DNA of 64,000 nucleotides from Stratiformator vulcanicus (GTDB lineage: Bacteria; Planctomycetota; Planctomycetia; Planctomycetales; Planctomycetaceae): the NCBI RefSeq assembly GCF_007744515.1, contig NZ_CP036268.1, forward strand, positions 4,831,113 to 4,895,112. The letters run 5' to 3'. The notes beneath the pieces are model-generated. The model made no database searches. It saw only the letters and a program-made list of their open reading frames with translations, and was not told the DNA's origin. Shown piece after piece: positions 19,545 through 27,642 of this stretch; position 1 is the first letter of the stretch; the number at the start of each line of letters is the position of its first letter. The position numbers and the translations under genes are program-made.

Positions 19545-21290
19545 TCACCGTCGTCTCTCGACACTCTTCGCTACCGTCAGCGTGAACTCACTCAACGCGG
19601 GAATCAACATCGCGATCGTGGCGAACAGATAGGCCGCCACGACGGCGAGCGTCGACTCGCCCGGCCGACCGAGCATGTAGGAAGCGATCGAGTAGAACGT
19701 CAGGAACGGCAGGATCGCCGAGGCCAGCCACAGAGCCGCCGATGGATTCTGATAGGTCAGCGACGCCCCCAGCAGAATGCTTCCCGCCACGATAAAGACC
19801 AGAAAGCTCTGAAACTGCAGCGCGAATGAGGACCGCGCCTCCACCAGTAGCAGGATGAAGATGAAAATCCCGACAAAGAGGAAGAAGACGGTCCCAAGGC
19901 TGGCCGCGATCGCGTTGCGGGAGTTCGCGTGCGACATCGCTGAATGGAAGCCGACGACCGCCGCAAACGCGACGAGTGAGAGGAATCCTAGCCCGGCGAA
20001 AATCAGATTCTCGGCCGACATCTGTCCCTGCAGTGCGATCAGAACCAACGCGATCAGCGGAGCGATGATCAATTCTTTCGTGTTGTAGAGCACGCCGCCG
20101 ATCTTCCCGAGTACGAACTCGCGCGAGGTGATCTCCGTCACCAGCAGCAGTTCGAGCGTGCGTCCGTCCCGTTCTGACGTCAGCGACGTGACCGCCTGCG
20201 CGTTGACCAGCACGAAGGTCACCAACGCTAATGCGACGAACACGAAACCCGGCGCTGTCAGTAGCCCGCCCAACATCGGCTCGGGATCGGCGGGTGATAT
20301 CGCGATAAACGCGTAACCCGCCAAGGCCATCACCATGTAGACCGCCTTGATGAAAATAACGCGTCGACCGTAGGCCCGCGTGCGGATTTCGCGCCAGATG
20401 ATCGGGACGTTCCAGACGTCGCGGCTAGTGTCACGCTCTGCGGCGGCCTCTTCAGTCTGATCCTGCTTGGCTTTTTGTGCGAATTGGTAGACAGAACGCA
20501 CCGGGTTCCACTTGCGCAGGCCGAGCACCGCTGAGGTTTGAAAAGCCGCGGCGAGAAACGCCATCGCCAACACCCCCGGCCAAGCGCTGACCGACACGGG
20601 ACCGAGGTCGGTCTGAAACGCGAGCGGACAGATCACCTCCATCAGGGAGCGGTACGGATCGAAGCTGCCGAGGACCATTCCGACCGGATTAGTCGCACCC
20701 ACCGCTGCCACGGCGATCTCGATGACCGCCAGGAATGCGACCATCCCCAACAAGCCGATCGCGAGCGTCTGGAACGTCTTGTCCCGCCAGAAGGCGACGA
20801 AAGCGCCCCAACTGGCTGACGCAAAGGCTGCCATCGCGGATATCGCCGCCGTCCAGAGAATCTGCGCCGTCGTGATCCCGCCGAGCATCTGCAAAATAAA
20901 CATCACCGGGAGCGTGGCGACTAACATCACGGCAACCGAAACGATGCCCGAGGAGAGCTTTCCCCCGACAAGCTCCCGATCCTTCATGTCTGACATCAGC
21001 AGAAGGATGAGCGTCGCGCGATCTTTCTCCTGAGAGATTCGCCCGGCGACGAACAGCAGGCCGAAGAACAGGGCCAGAGTCAATTGCAGAAGCGCAAGCA
21101 ATTGAAACACGATCTGCCCGAAGCGGGCGGAGACGCCCGGGCCGGTCAGCGACTGGAACCCCACGACGGCTTTTTCCGCCGTGTAGAGCAGGATGAATAA
21201 GGCCAGCACGAAGCCGGCCCGCATGACGAAGTGCCGAGCGGACCGCGGTTGGGTCAGAATCTCACGGCGAAACAGCGGACCGACATACAC
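19545..21290 (-). CDS. double-length ABC-2 type transporter permease
   Basis: 581 residues with about twelve hydrophobic segments. The two halves are recognisably duplicated. PLFRREILTQ (about 5-14) parallels PIIWREIRTR (about 296-305). ISQEKDRATLILLLMSDMKD (about 85-104) parallels TSERDGRTLELLLVTEITSR (about 371-390), each followed by a GK-x-x-G turn. ABC-2 permeases are normally one such unit and dimerise; this is a covalent tandem. A soluble Lys/Glu linker at about 270-292 joins the halves. No ATP-binding partner gene is adjacent, so the ATPase must be encoded elsewhere. Substrate unknown. Confidence 0.88.
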   Translation of the reverse strand: MYVGPLFRREILTQPRSARHFVMRAGFVLALFILLYTAEKAVVGFQSLTGPGVSARFGQIVFQLLALLQLTLALFFGLLFVAGRISQEKDRATLILLLMSDMKDRELVGGKLSSGIVSVAVMLVATLPVMFILQMLGGITTAQILWTAAISAMAAFASASWGAFVAFWRDKTFQTLAIGLLGMVAFLAVIEIAVAAVGATNPVGMVLGSFDPYRSLMEVICPLAFQTDLGPVSVSAWPGVLAMAFLAAAFQTSAVLGLRKWNPVRSVYQFAQKAKQDQTEEAAAERDTSRDVWNVPIIWREIRTRAYGRRVIFIKAVYMVMALAGYAFIAISPADPEPMLGGLLTAPGFVFVALALVTFVLVNAQAVTSLTSERDGRTLELLLVTEITSREFVLGKIGGVLYNTKELIIAPLIALVLIALQGQMSAENLIFAGLGFLSLVAFAAVVGFHSAMSHANSRNAIAASLGTVFFLFVGIFIFILLLVEARSSFALQFQSFLVFIVAGSILLGASLTYQNPSAALWLASAILPFLTFYSIASYMLGRPGESTLAVVAAYLFATIAMLIPALSEFTLTVAKSVERRR

Positions 21291-21422
21291 AGCGACAACT
21301 GGCCTGCTCAGGGACTATTACCAACGCAAGAACGATTCGCCCCGCGCGATGCGTATCATGCGTGGAACGTCGTCGCCATTCAAACGAGAGCGAGTCGCAA
21401 ATTATCCCGATCGCGATGAACA

Positions 21423-21530
21423 ACCAGCCGCGCACGTAGTCAGCGGATTTGGGAAAGCGTCCGACGCCCCAAACTCATCCGCTTAAAACGTGCGCGGCCT
21501 GTTCCGAACATTATTCGATGCGCGGCTTGT
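21423..21530. repeat. imperfect palindromic repeat C with an extra half-site
   Basis: Left arm 21423-21448 (reverse orientation, three differences) and right arm 21476-21502 (about five differences) match the 27-bp half-site. They are separated by 27 nt, nearly the same spacing as the perfect copy at 29188-29267. A truncated third half-site, TGCGCGGCTTGT, lies at 21519-21530. The element fills most of the 246-nt gap between the ABC-2 permease and the polyprenyl synthase. Confidence 0.8.
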
Positions 21531-21536
21531 TCGGAA

Positions 21537-22529
21537 TTAGCAGGAGCGGTGCACGGCGAAGGCGGTCACGCCCTCTAAGCAACGTCGGGCGGGCGAGTCG
21601 GGGAGAATTTCCAGCCGTTCACACGCTTCGGTGGCATACTGCTCAGCGCGATCGCGAGCGTAGTCGAGTGATCCTGACGCCACCAATAGCGGCAGCAACC
21701 GTTCGCCGGTCTGTTCATCCGGTTCGGTCAGCAAACGTCGAACTTCGTCCACTTCCGCTTTGCTGCCGGAATGCAACAGATGGACGAGAGGCAATGTCAA
21801 CTTCCCGGTCGCCAGGTCGGACCCGAGCGTCTTTCCAACACGGCTTTCATCCCCGGTCAGATCGAGCAGATCGTCAGCGATTTGGAATGCGATCCCGAGC
21901 CGACGGCCGTAATCGGCCAGTGCGTCCGCCAATCGAGGATCATCCCGCCCGTGTCCAGAGCCGAGCCGACAACTGACGGAAACCAACTCCGCCGTTTTAG
22001 CCTCGACGATCTCAATGTACCGCGATTCGGCCAGATTCAGATTGCCTCGCTCGGCGATCTGAATCAGTTCACCTTCGCACACGCGATTGGTCGCTCGGCC
22101 GATTAGCCGGCACGCCTCGGTCGACTGCAGACTCGACGCCAGATGAAACGCGTGGGTAAACAGGTAGTCCCCGAAGAGGATGCTCGTTTTCGTGTCCCAA
22201 CGGGAATGAACGGTTGCAACGTGCCGCCGGGTATCGGCTTCGTCGAGAACATCGTCATGCACCAGCGTCGCGACGTGAATCATCTCGACGACGGCCGCGA
22301 GCACGCGATGCCCTTCCTCGATTCCGCCACTGGCCAAGGCCGAAACCAATACGAGTGAGGGTCGCAGCCGCTTTCCCTGAAGCAGGGCGGCATGCTCGAC
22401 GATACTCTCGACCGCGCGTTCCCCGCAGTCTAACTCGCGACGAAATATCTCTTCTGAAGCGGCGAGGTCGTCGCCGACCAACTCCGTCAGTTCGCTCAGC
22501 AAATCAGCTTCAGCGGAGGGGCGGCTCAT
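21537..22529 (-). CDS. trans-isoprenyl (polyprenyl) diphosphate synthase
   Basis: 330 residues. The first Asp-rich motif is HDDVLDEADTRR (92-96 are DDVLD) and the second is IADDLLDLTGDE; QGKRLRPSLV supplies the diphosphate-binding Lys/Arg. The enzyme adds isopentenyl units to an allylic diphosphate. Size and motifs fit a long-chain synthase (octaprenyl or similar) that would supply the menaquinone side chain, consistent with mqnE and the UbiA enzyme elsewhere in the window. Chain length cannot be read with confidence. Confidence 0.93.
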   Translation of the reverse strand: MSRPSAEADLLSELTELVGDDLAASEEIFRRELDCGERAVESIVEHAALLQGKRLRPSLVLVSALASGGIEEGHRVLAAVVEMIHVATLVHDDVLDEADTRRHVATVHSRWDTKTSILFGDYLFTHAFHLASSLQSTEACRLIGRATNRVCEGELIQIAERGNLNLAESRYIEIVEAKTAELVSVSCRLGSGHGRDDPRLADALADYGRRLGIAFQIADDLLDLTGDESRVGKTLGSDLATGKLTLPLVHLLHSGSKAEVDEVRRLLTEPDEQTGERLLPLLVASGSLDYARDRAEQYATEACERLEILPDSPARRCLEGVTAFAVHRSC

Positions 22530-22701
22530 GGAGGCGGGTCATTCCGGCAGTGCTCAAGCCCGTGAGCAGGGGGAGCGGACGCAAACGCGTGACTATAGGC
22601 CGCCCCACGGGCGTCGGCAACAGAATCGAACGTCAACCTTCTCCCGAATCAGGAGAACTTTCAAGTCGGTTACTGCTCTAAGAACCACAACCGTCTTGGT
22701 C

Positions 22702-24453
22702 CTATTCGATTAACCGTTTTCGGTGGAAAAGTCCCCCCAAAACCACACCGCCCCGCCGAATAACGGCCACCGGCTCCCATTCGGAAGCCAGCGACGCGAT
22801 ATCGGCCGCGTCTCCCAGTTCGGCTTTGCGCTCGAACACCACAAGCCAGTCGGCATCGATCGGCTCGCCGGGGCGAAATTCGATCAGTTCGATCGATTGA
22901 TCAGCCGGGAGAACCGGCGATTGGGTCCGCAACGTCTGCAGTTGGAACGGAAACAAGACCGGTCCGACCGCAACTTTTTGACCGCCGGGAACATTCTCGG
23001 CGAGTTCCGTGAGCACGCTGCGTGTGATCGCGTCGGACCAGTAGTTCACTTCAAACCCGAGCCGCTCCGCCCCGGCGATCCCGCCGATCGAAAGGTTATA
23101 GCTGCTCAGATAGACCGGTCGCATCACCGCAATTCCGATCGTCTGCGACAGCAACAGTACCGCGATCAGTGCTCCCGAAAGCCGGACGGGCCAACGTTGA
23201 CGGGTCGCCCACTCGAAAAATACCTCGGTCCCTCGTCCCACCAGTACGGCCAGCAGCGGGAAAGAGATAAGAAACAGGCGTACGCCATCGTAAACGGCGG
23301 CTGCGGTCGAGAAGACGATGAGCGGAAACAGTCCGGCCGCCGCAATCCATTGCACGTCGGTGCGAGCTCTGAGGCCCCCTTCCCCGCTGATTCGGCCCAC
23401 GAGTCCGAGCAGACCCAACCCGAGCAGCATCACCGGTGTTGTGACAAGGCTCATCAGCCACGGATAGTGCCACGGGACCGACACATCGTTCCACTGCCGC
23501 CCGAAGTAAAACACGTGCAGCGGTTGTCGGTCGGCCGCACTCGCGAAGTACTCCCGCGCGTGAGTGAGCGGGTCGAGCCAAAGCCAGGGCCAGCCGACGA
23601 AGAACGTGCCCAAACCGACGATCGCGACGATCACCAAGGGGCGGACCGCCCGAAACCGCCAGTGCCAAAGCGCCCAGATCGTCAGCGGAATCGGCAGCAG
23701 CACCGCCTGTATTTTTGTAAGTAGAGCCAACCCCCACAGAAGGCCGGTCACGATTGCGATGAAGCCAGGGACGCCGCGTTCAGCCCGCCATGTCGCAGCG
23801 ACATGCAGCGTGAACGCTGTGTATGCCAGGCCGATCATTGTTTCCAACGAAGCCAAATGCGCATGTCCCAGCACGCGTGGCATCAGTGCGAGCGATAGCC
23901 CGCCGCAAAGACCGGCAGCTCGGCCCCAGTGAATTTCGCCGTAAAGCGAGACGAGCAGAACCGTCAGGGCGAACGCGGCCGCCGATCCGACCCGGGCCGC
24001 GGCGATCGTAAAGGGGTGCGGGGGTTCAACCTCAGCAGGCGGAACAAGCGTGCGTGTGACGTTATGCGCGGCACCGAGCAGATACCGCCCGAGCGGTGGA
24101 TGATCGGGCAGGTGATAACCGAACTCCGCCCGAGGCCCCAGGTCCTCGGATTCGCCAAACACTTCCCGCAGACTCATCGCCCCCAACAGCCAGTAACGCA
24201 CACCGACTTCGAGACGGACGCCTTCCTGCACGTTGAAAATCTCATCAATCGTCAGCCCCGGCCCTTCCGGCAGGTTCGGATAGTGCCCGCCATGATCGAT
24301 TCCCAATGTCACGACGCAGAAGACGGCGACGCTCAACAGTAGCGAGAAACGCCGACGGGAGAGAAAGCCCTTGCACCTTGCGAAGCTGAGGCCGAGCCAG
24401 GTGGGCTGATCGGCGGGTTGAACTTCGGCAGATTTCTTCGGTCGGCGAGGCAT
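22702..24453 (-). CDS. GT39/PMT-like membrane glycosyltransferase
   Basis: 583 residues. A GT-C layout: after an N-terminal membrane helix (about 37-52), the first loop carries GLTIDEIFNVQEGVR, a likely catalytic acidic site, and HLPDHPPLGRYLLGA. About ten more hydrophobic segments follow, then a soluble C-terminal domain from about 440. ArnT/PMT-type enzymes move a sugar from a polyprenyl-phosphate donor to lipid or protein in the envelope. Donor and acceptor are unknown. It is transcribed as a single gene. Confidence 0.85.
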   Translation of the reverse strand: MPRRPKKSAEVQPADQPTWLGLSFARCKGFLSRRRFSLLLSVAVFCVVTLGIDHGGHYPNLPEGPGLTIDEIFNVQEGVRLEVGVRYWLLGAMSLREVFGESEDLGPRAEFGYHLPDHPPLGRYLLGAAHNVTRTLVPPAEVEPPHPFTIAAARVGSAAAFALTVLLVSLYGEIHWGRAAGLCGGLSLALMPRVLGHAHLASLETMIGLAYTAFTLHVAATWRAERGVPGFIAIVTGLLWGLALLTKIQAVLLPIPLTIWALWHWRFRAVRPLVIVAIVGLGTFFVGWPWLWLDPLTHAREYFASAADRQPLHVFYFGRQWNDVSVPWHYPWLMSLVTTPVMLLGLGLLGLVGRISGEGGLRARTDVQWIAAAGLFPLIVFSTAAAVYDGVRLFLISFPLLAVLVGRGTEVFFEWATRQRWPVRLSGALIAVLLLSQTIGIAVMRPVYLSSYNLSIGGIAGAERLGFEVNYWSDAITRSVLTELAENVPGGQKVAVGPVLFPFQLQTLRTQSPVLPADQSIELIEFRPGEPIDADWLVVFERKAELGDAADIASLASEWEPVAVIRRGGVVLGGLFHRKRLIE

Positions 24454-24543
24454 TGCCGCGTTGTACCACGGGGCGTCGAGGCACGCAGCGCTTCGGGGGG
24501 CGGGATCGCTGGCGGCTCCGGGCGCTGACGCTTCCGGCTCGCC

Positions 24544-24592
24544 TCAACTCTCAACTCTCGACTCTCCACTCTCCACTCTCCACCCTCCACTC
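24544..24592 (+). repeat. heptamer tandem repeat (TCMACTC)7
   Basis: Seven consecutive 7-nt units (TCAACTC twice, TCGACTC, TCCACTC twice, TCCACCC, TCCACTC) fill 49 nt. They abut the T-tract of the 24.6 kb terminator. A similar heptamer tract follows the terminator near 30.9 kb. Confidence 0.9.
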
Positions 24593-24642
24593 AATAAAAA
24601 AAACCGCGGCCCGGAGAAGCGAATTGCTTCTCCGGGCCGCGG
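24593..24642 (-). terminator. strong Rho-independent terminator of the HTH-receiver gene
   Basis: A perfect 17-bp stem (24604-24620 with 24626-24642; CCGCGGCCCGGAGAAGC and its complement) closes a 5-nt loop. On the minus strand a run of eight T follows immediately. It lies 77 nt downstream of the HTH-receiver stop. Confidence 0.93.
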
Positions 24643-24718
24643 TCGGTCGCCGTTTCTCGCCTTCGATTGAAGTGTGTGCCCGGCGGAAGAGCCCCCGCGT
24701 TCCGCCGGACGACATACC

Positions 24719-25291
24719 TCAGACGAGTTGCTTCTTCCGATTCACGAGCGTCCGAATTCGTTCAGCGAGCAAGGCTGCGTCGAACGGTTTGCGGAACGTT
24801 TCGTTGAAAATCGTACGATCGAAACCGCTGGCATTGTCTTCGTCGGTCAACAGACCGATGAGGACGGTTTCGTTGTATTCGATGTTCTTCCGAAGATTCT
24901 GGGCGATCATCAGTGCTTCGCCGCGTCCCATCGCAAAGTCGATGACAACGCAATCCGGATGCAGGCTCTCTGCCTGAATACCGGCCTCGAAGCCACTAGC
25001 GGCGAGTTCGATTTTGAAATCGGTCTCGCCCATCATTTCCGTCAGGCTGGAGCGGACGATGTCGTCTGCTCCGACCAGTAGAAGCTTGCCCATCGCCTCG
25101 CTTTCGAGTTCTCCGAGCGGCATTCCGTGTTCCTTGAGGAACCGGATCAAGTGTTCGCGGGGAATCCGTCGGTCTTGTGAACCGGGGATGCGATACCCGC
25201 GAAGCCGGCCGGAATCGAACCACTTACTTACGGTGCGTGGGGCCACCTTACAGATCTTAGCGACCTGTCCGGTCGTGAAAATTGTCCTCAT
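24719..25291 (-). CDS. response-regulator-like protein with N-terminal MerR/excisionase HTH and C-terminal receiver
   Basis: 190 residues from the ATG at 25291; a longer frame adds 18 residues that do not belong to the fold. Residues 3-50 are a helix-turn-helix of the MerR/excisionase (HTH_17) type: TTGQVAKICKVAPRTVSKWF and GYRIPGSQDRRIPREHLIRF. Residues about 68-185 form a receiver domain with Asp76/Asp77, phospho-acceptor Asp118 (VVIDFAM), Thr149 and Lys168 (FRKPFD), so phosphorylation is feasible. The domain order is the reverse of most response regulators. No histidine kinase is adjacent. A strong terminator follows. Confidence 0.88.
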   Translation of the reverse strand: MRTIFTTGQVAKICKVAPRTVSKWFDSGRLRGYRIPGSQDRRIPREHLIRFLKEHGMPLGELESEAMGKLLLVGADDIVRSSLTEMMGETDFKIELAASGFEAGIQAESLHPDCVVIDFAMGRGEALMIAQNLRKNIEYNETVLIGLLTDEDNASGFDRTIFNETFRKPFDAALLAERIRTLVNRKKQLV

Positions 25292-25800
25292 CGCGGGCTC
25301 TCCAAACGTATGGCTATGCCGGAACGGCGGGTCCGGCGTCGTCACGCTTTTTCATCCGTTGACCGTCACTCCGCCGGGTCCGCGGGGTCACAAGTCACTC
25401 GGGGTCGAATCAAAAAGCGTCTCTGGCGTTATCGGTCAAAGCGGTTGGACGGCAGAAATCAAACCGTCGCAACCTTCCACTTCCAACGGGGTTCCGGGTC
25501 ACGCGGGCCGCATAAAGCGCCCCGCTTGACAGACCGGCAATCGCGCTGGGAAAAGTTCCGAACATTCTGCCGGTGACGAACTCTTCGCAACCGAGGAAGT
25601 CAAGTTGACTCCGCGGCACAATCGGCATCGTCTGACCCTTACTTTCGACCGCCTTCCCGCGGTGGCTTTAGGCCCCTTACCCCGTTGAGGAACGGTCTGA
25701 GACGATTCGCGCTGAAAAACCGTCCCGACCTCCGGAAATTCCCGTAAGTCCTTGGGAGAATGAGCTTTTTCGCTCCGCCAGCGAAGCAGAATTAGCAGGG
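25292..25800. other. 509-nt intergenic region, no gene recognised
   Basis: This lies between the MATE gene (ending at 25801) and the HTH-receiver gene (starting at 25291), both on the minus strand. Short open frames here have no family features. It should hold the HTH-receiver promoter and leader. No tRNA, riboswitch or terminator was recognisable. It is unusually long for this compact window. Confidence 0.5.
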
Positions 25801-27288
25801 TTACGAAGCGTTGGACGACGTAGGAATCGCATCGGGATAAGCCCCCCGATCGTTTGTCTCTGAAGGGTCTTCCCGCTCATCCCATACAGTCAGAACGACC
25901 TCCCGATCTTCGGTCACCCGCATCGTCTGCCAGCGTCCCCCAAGGAACCGCCACAGCATGCCGACGCCGCAGATGGAGATGTAGGCGATGACCGCGCTCC
26001 AGCAGAAGTGGAGGCTCAAATTCCCGTACCAGTCTGCCGCGAGCACCGGCAGCACCATCAAAGACCAGCAGGTCACCAACGACCAGGCCATCGCGAAACG
26101 CGTATCCCCCGCGCCACGAATCGCGCCGCTGAAGACAACCGACATCGCGTCGAACGTCAGGAAGACCGCCACGTAACGAAGCAGCACAATCGCCGTCTCA
26201 CGAACCGGGGCGAATTCCTCGGGCGTGGAGCCGGCCGCGTACAACGAAATCACGACGTCAGGCACTAGCAGGATGATCGCCATAAAGACGACGTTCCAGA
26301 CCATCGCGCAGCCGAATGCGAGCCAGGTGCTGCGGACTGCCAGGCCGGGCCGGCCCTCGCCGATCCTCCGCCCCACGATCGTCGAGACCGCCGTTGACAC
26401 ACCCATGAGCGGGACAAACACCAACCCGTTGACGTTGAAGCTGAGGTTCGTGGCCTGCTGCGCCACCGGGCCGAGTCGGCCGAGCAGAATCAAGAAGAGG
26501 GTGAAGCCCGCAGTGTCGGCCAGATAGTTGACACCCGTCGGAAATCCGTAGCGCAGCAAGCGGCGAAACAATTCCGGATCGAACTTCCAACAATTCCAGA
26601 ATTGGTAGTCCATCCGCTCGGTCCGACGCAGCAATAGCGCGAGGTAGAGACCGACCGCAATGAGATACGAAATAATCGTCGCCACAGCCGCACCGCGGAT
26701 GCCCAGTTCTGGAAACGGACCAAGCCCGAAGATCAGAACAGCGTCGAATGCAAGATTGGCGATCGAGAGGATCACGTTGACCAGCAACACAATTCGCGTC
26801 GCCCCAATCCCGCTGTAATAGCCCGACAGCGCCGTCGCGAGCGTCATCGGCACGGCACCGAAGCACAGCACCGAGAAGTATGCATTCTCAAGCCGCTGAA
26901 CTTCCGGGGCGTGATCGGCCCACGCGAATACATAAGGTGCGAGCGGAACCGCAATCAGCAGGGGGAGTCCAGCCAACAATGCCAGATAGACACCCTGCCA
27001 AGTCGCCTCGCTCGCCCGTCGACGATCACCCGCGCCGTCGTACTGGGCGACAAATGTGTTGACCGTTGTCGCCGTCCCGATGAACAGCGACATCATCGTC
27101 CAGTGCAGCATCCCCGCCGGAGTCGAAGCCGCCAATGCGTCCGGCGAATGCCACGTGAGCATGATCCGGTCGATCACGTGAGCCAGCGAGAGCGATCCCG
27201 AACTGAGCACCAGCGGGACCGCTACGCGAAATAATTCGCGGAGCGTGCCAGCCTCGGCGGCGCGAAAGGCAGAGGACTCGGAAGACAT
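25801..27288 (-). CDS. MATE family efflux transporter
   Basis: 495 residues with about twelve membrane helices. MATE-like features are the N-terminal LFRVAVPLVLSSGSLSLAHV, the motif PAGMLHWTMMSLFIGTATTV in helix 2, AYFSVLCFGAVPMTLATALS, and a second half opening at about 245 (YGFPTGVNYLADTAGFTLF). MATE proteins export cationic compounds by Na+ or H+ antiport. A soluble C-terminal tail of about 40 residues (REVVLTVWDEREDPSETNDR) is longer than usual. It is divergent from the esterase pair across a 354-nt gap containing several repeat-B copies. Confidence 0.92.
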   Translation of the reverse strand: MSSESSAFRAAEAGTLRELFRVAVPLVLSSGSLSLAHVIDRIMLTWHSPDALAASTPAGMLHWTMMSLFIGTATTVNTFVAQYDGAGDRRRASEATWQGVYLALLAGLPLLIAVPLAPYVFAWADHAPEVQRLENAYFSVLCFGAVPMTLATALSGYYSGIGATRIVLLVNVILSIANLAFDAVLIFGLGPFPELGIRGAAVATIISYLIAVGLYLALLLRRTERMDYQFWNCWKFDPELFRRLLRYGFPTGVNYLADTAGFTLFLILLGRLGPVAQQATNLSFNVNGLVFVPLMGVSTAVSTIVGRRIGEGRPGLAVRSTWLAFGCAMVWNVVFMAIILLVPDVVISLYAAGSTPEEFAPVRETAIVLLRYVAVFLTFDAMSVVFSGAIRGAGDTRFAMAWSLVTCWSLMVLPVLAADWYGNLSLHFCWSAVIAYISICGVGMLWRFLGGRWQTMRVTEDREVVLTVWDEREDPSETNDRGAYPDAIPTSSNAS

Positions 27289-27388
27289 GGACGACTCTGG
27301 AGCGCACCGGCAGAGCGAACGGACGGAGTGCCAGACACTCTAAGTACCAGCGAGGTTCAGACACACCGTCCCGGAAAAACGCGTCCCC

Positions 27389-27525
27389 ACAAGCCGCACT
27401 TCGCGTCGTCCCCTCTACAAGCCGCACTTCCTGAGAAGTGCGGATCGAACACGAGGCGACACGGGAAAGTGTTCTCGCAATTTCTCCCCGCGCTCAGCCC
27501 GCGGCTCTCAGGAGCCTCGGCTTGT
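27389..27525. repeat. repeat B cluster: a half copy and two hairpins
   Basis: ACAAGCCGCACTTC occurs at 27389-27402 and again at 27417-27430. The second belongs to a hairpin (27422-27430 with 27435-27443, 9 bp, loop CTGA) followed by GGATCGAAC, the reverse of copy 1 at 9432-9466. A third hairpin, 27492-27525, reads GCTCAGCCCGCGGCTCTCAGG then AGCCTCGGCTTGT, with one stem mismatch. This cluster fills most of the 354-nt divergent region between the MATE gene and the first esterase; promoters for both must also lie here. Confidence 0.8.
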
Positions 27526-27642
27526 GGGCGGGAGAGATCGACGACTGCCACAAATCAACGATCGCTTGTGAATCCCCCGCGCGACTCCGTACTCTGAGAA
27601 ACTCATCGACTGACCTGCCGACCCGAACCGGAGAACATTCCG

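Noticed and set aside
22723-23724. 333-codon plus-strand frame
   Set aside because: It is antisense to the GT39-type gene and highly basic and polar with no motif.
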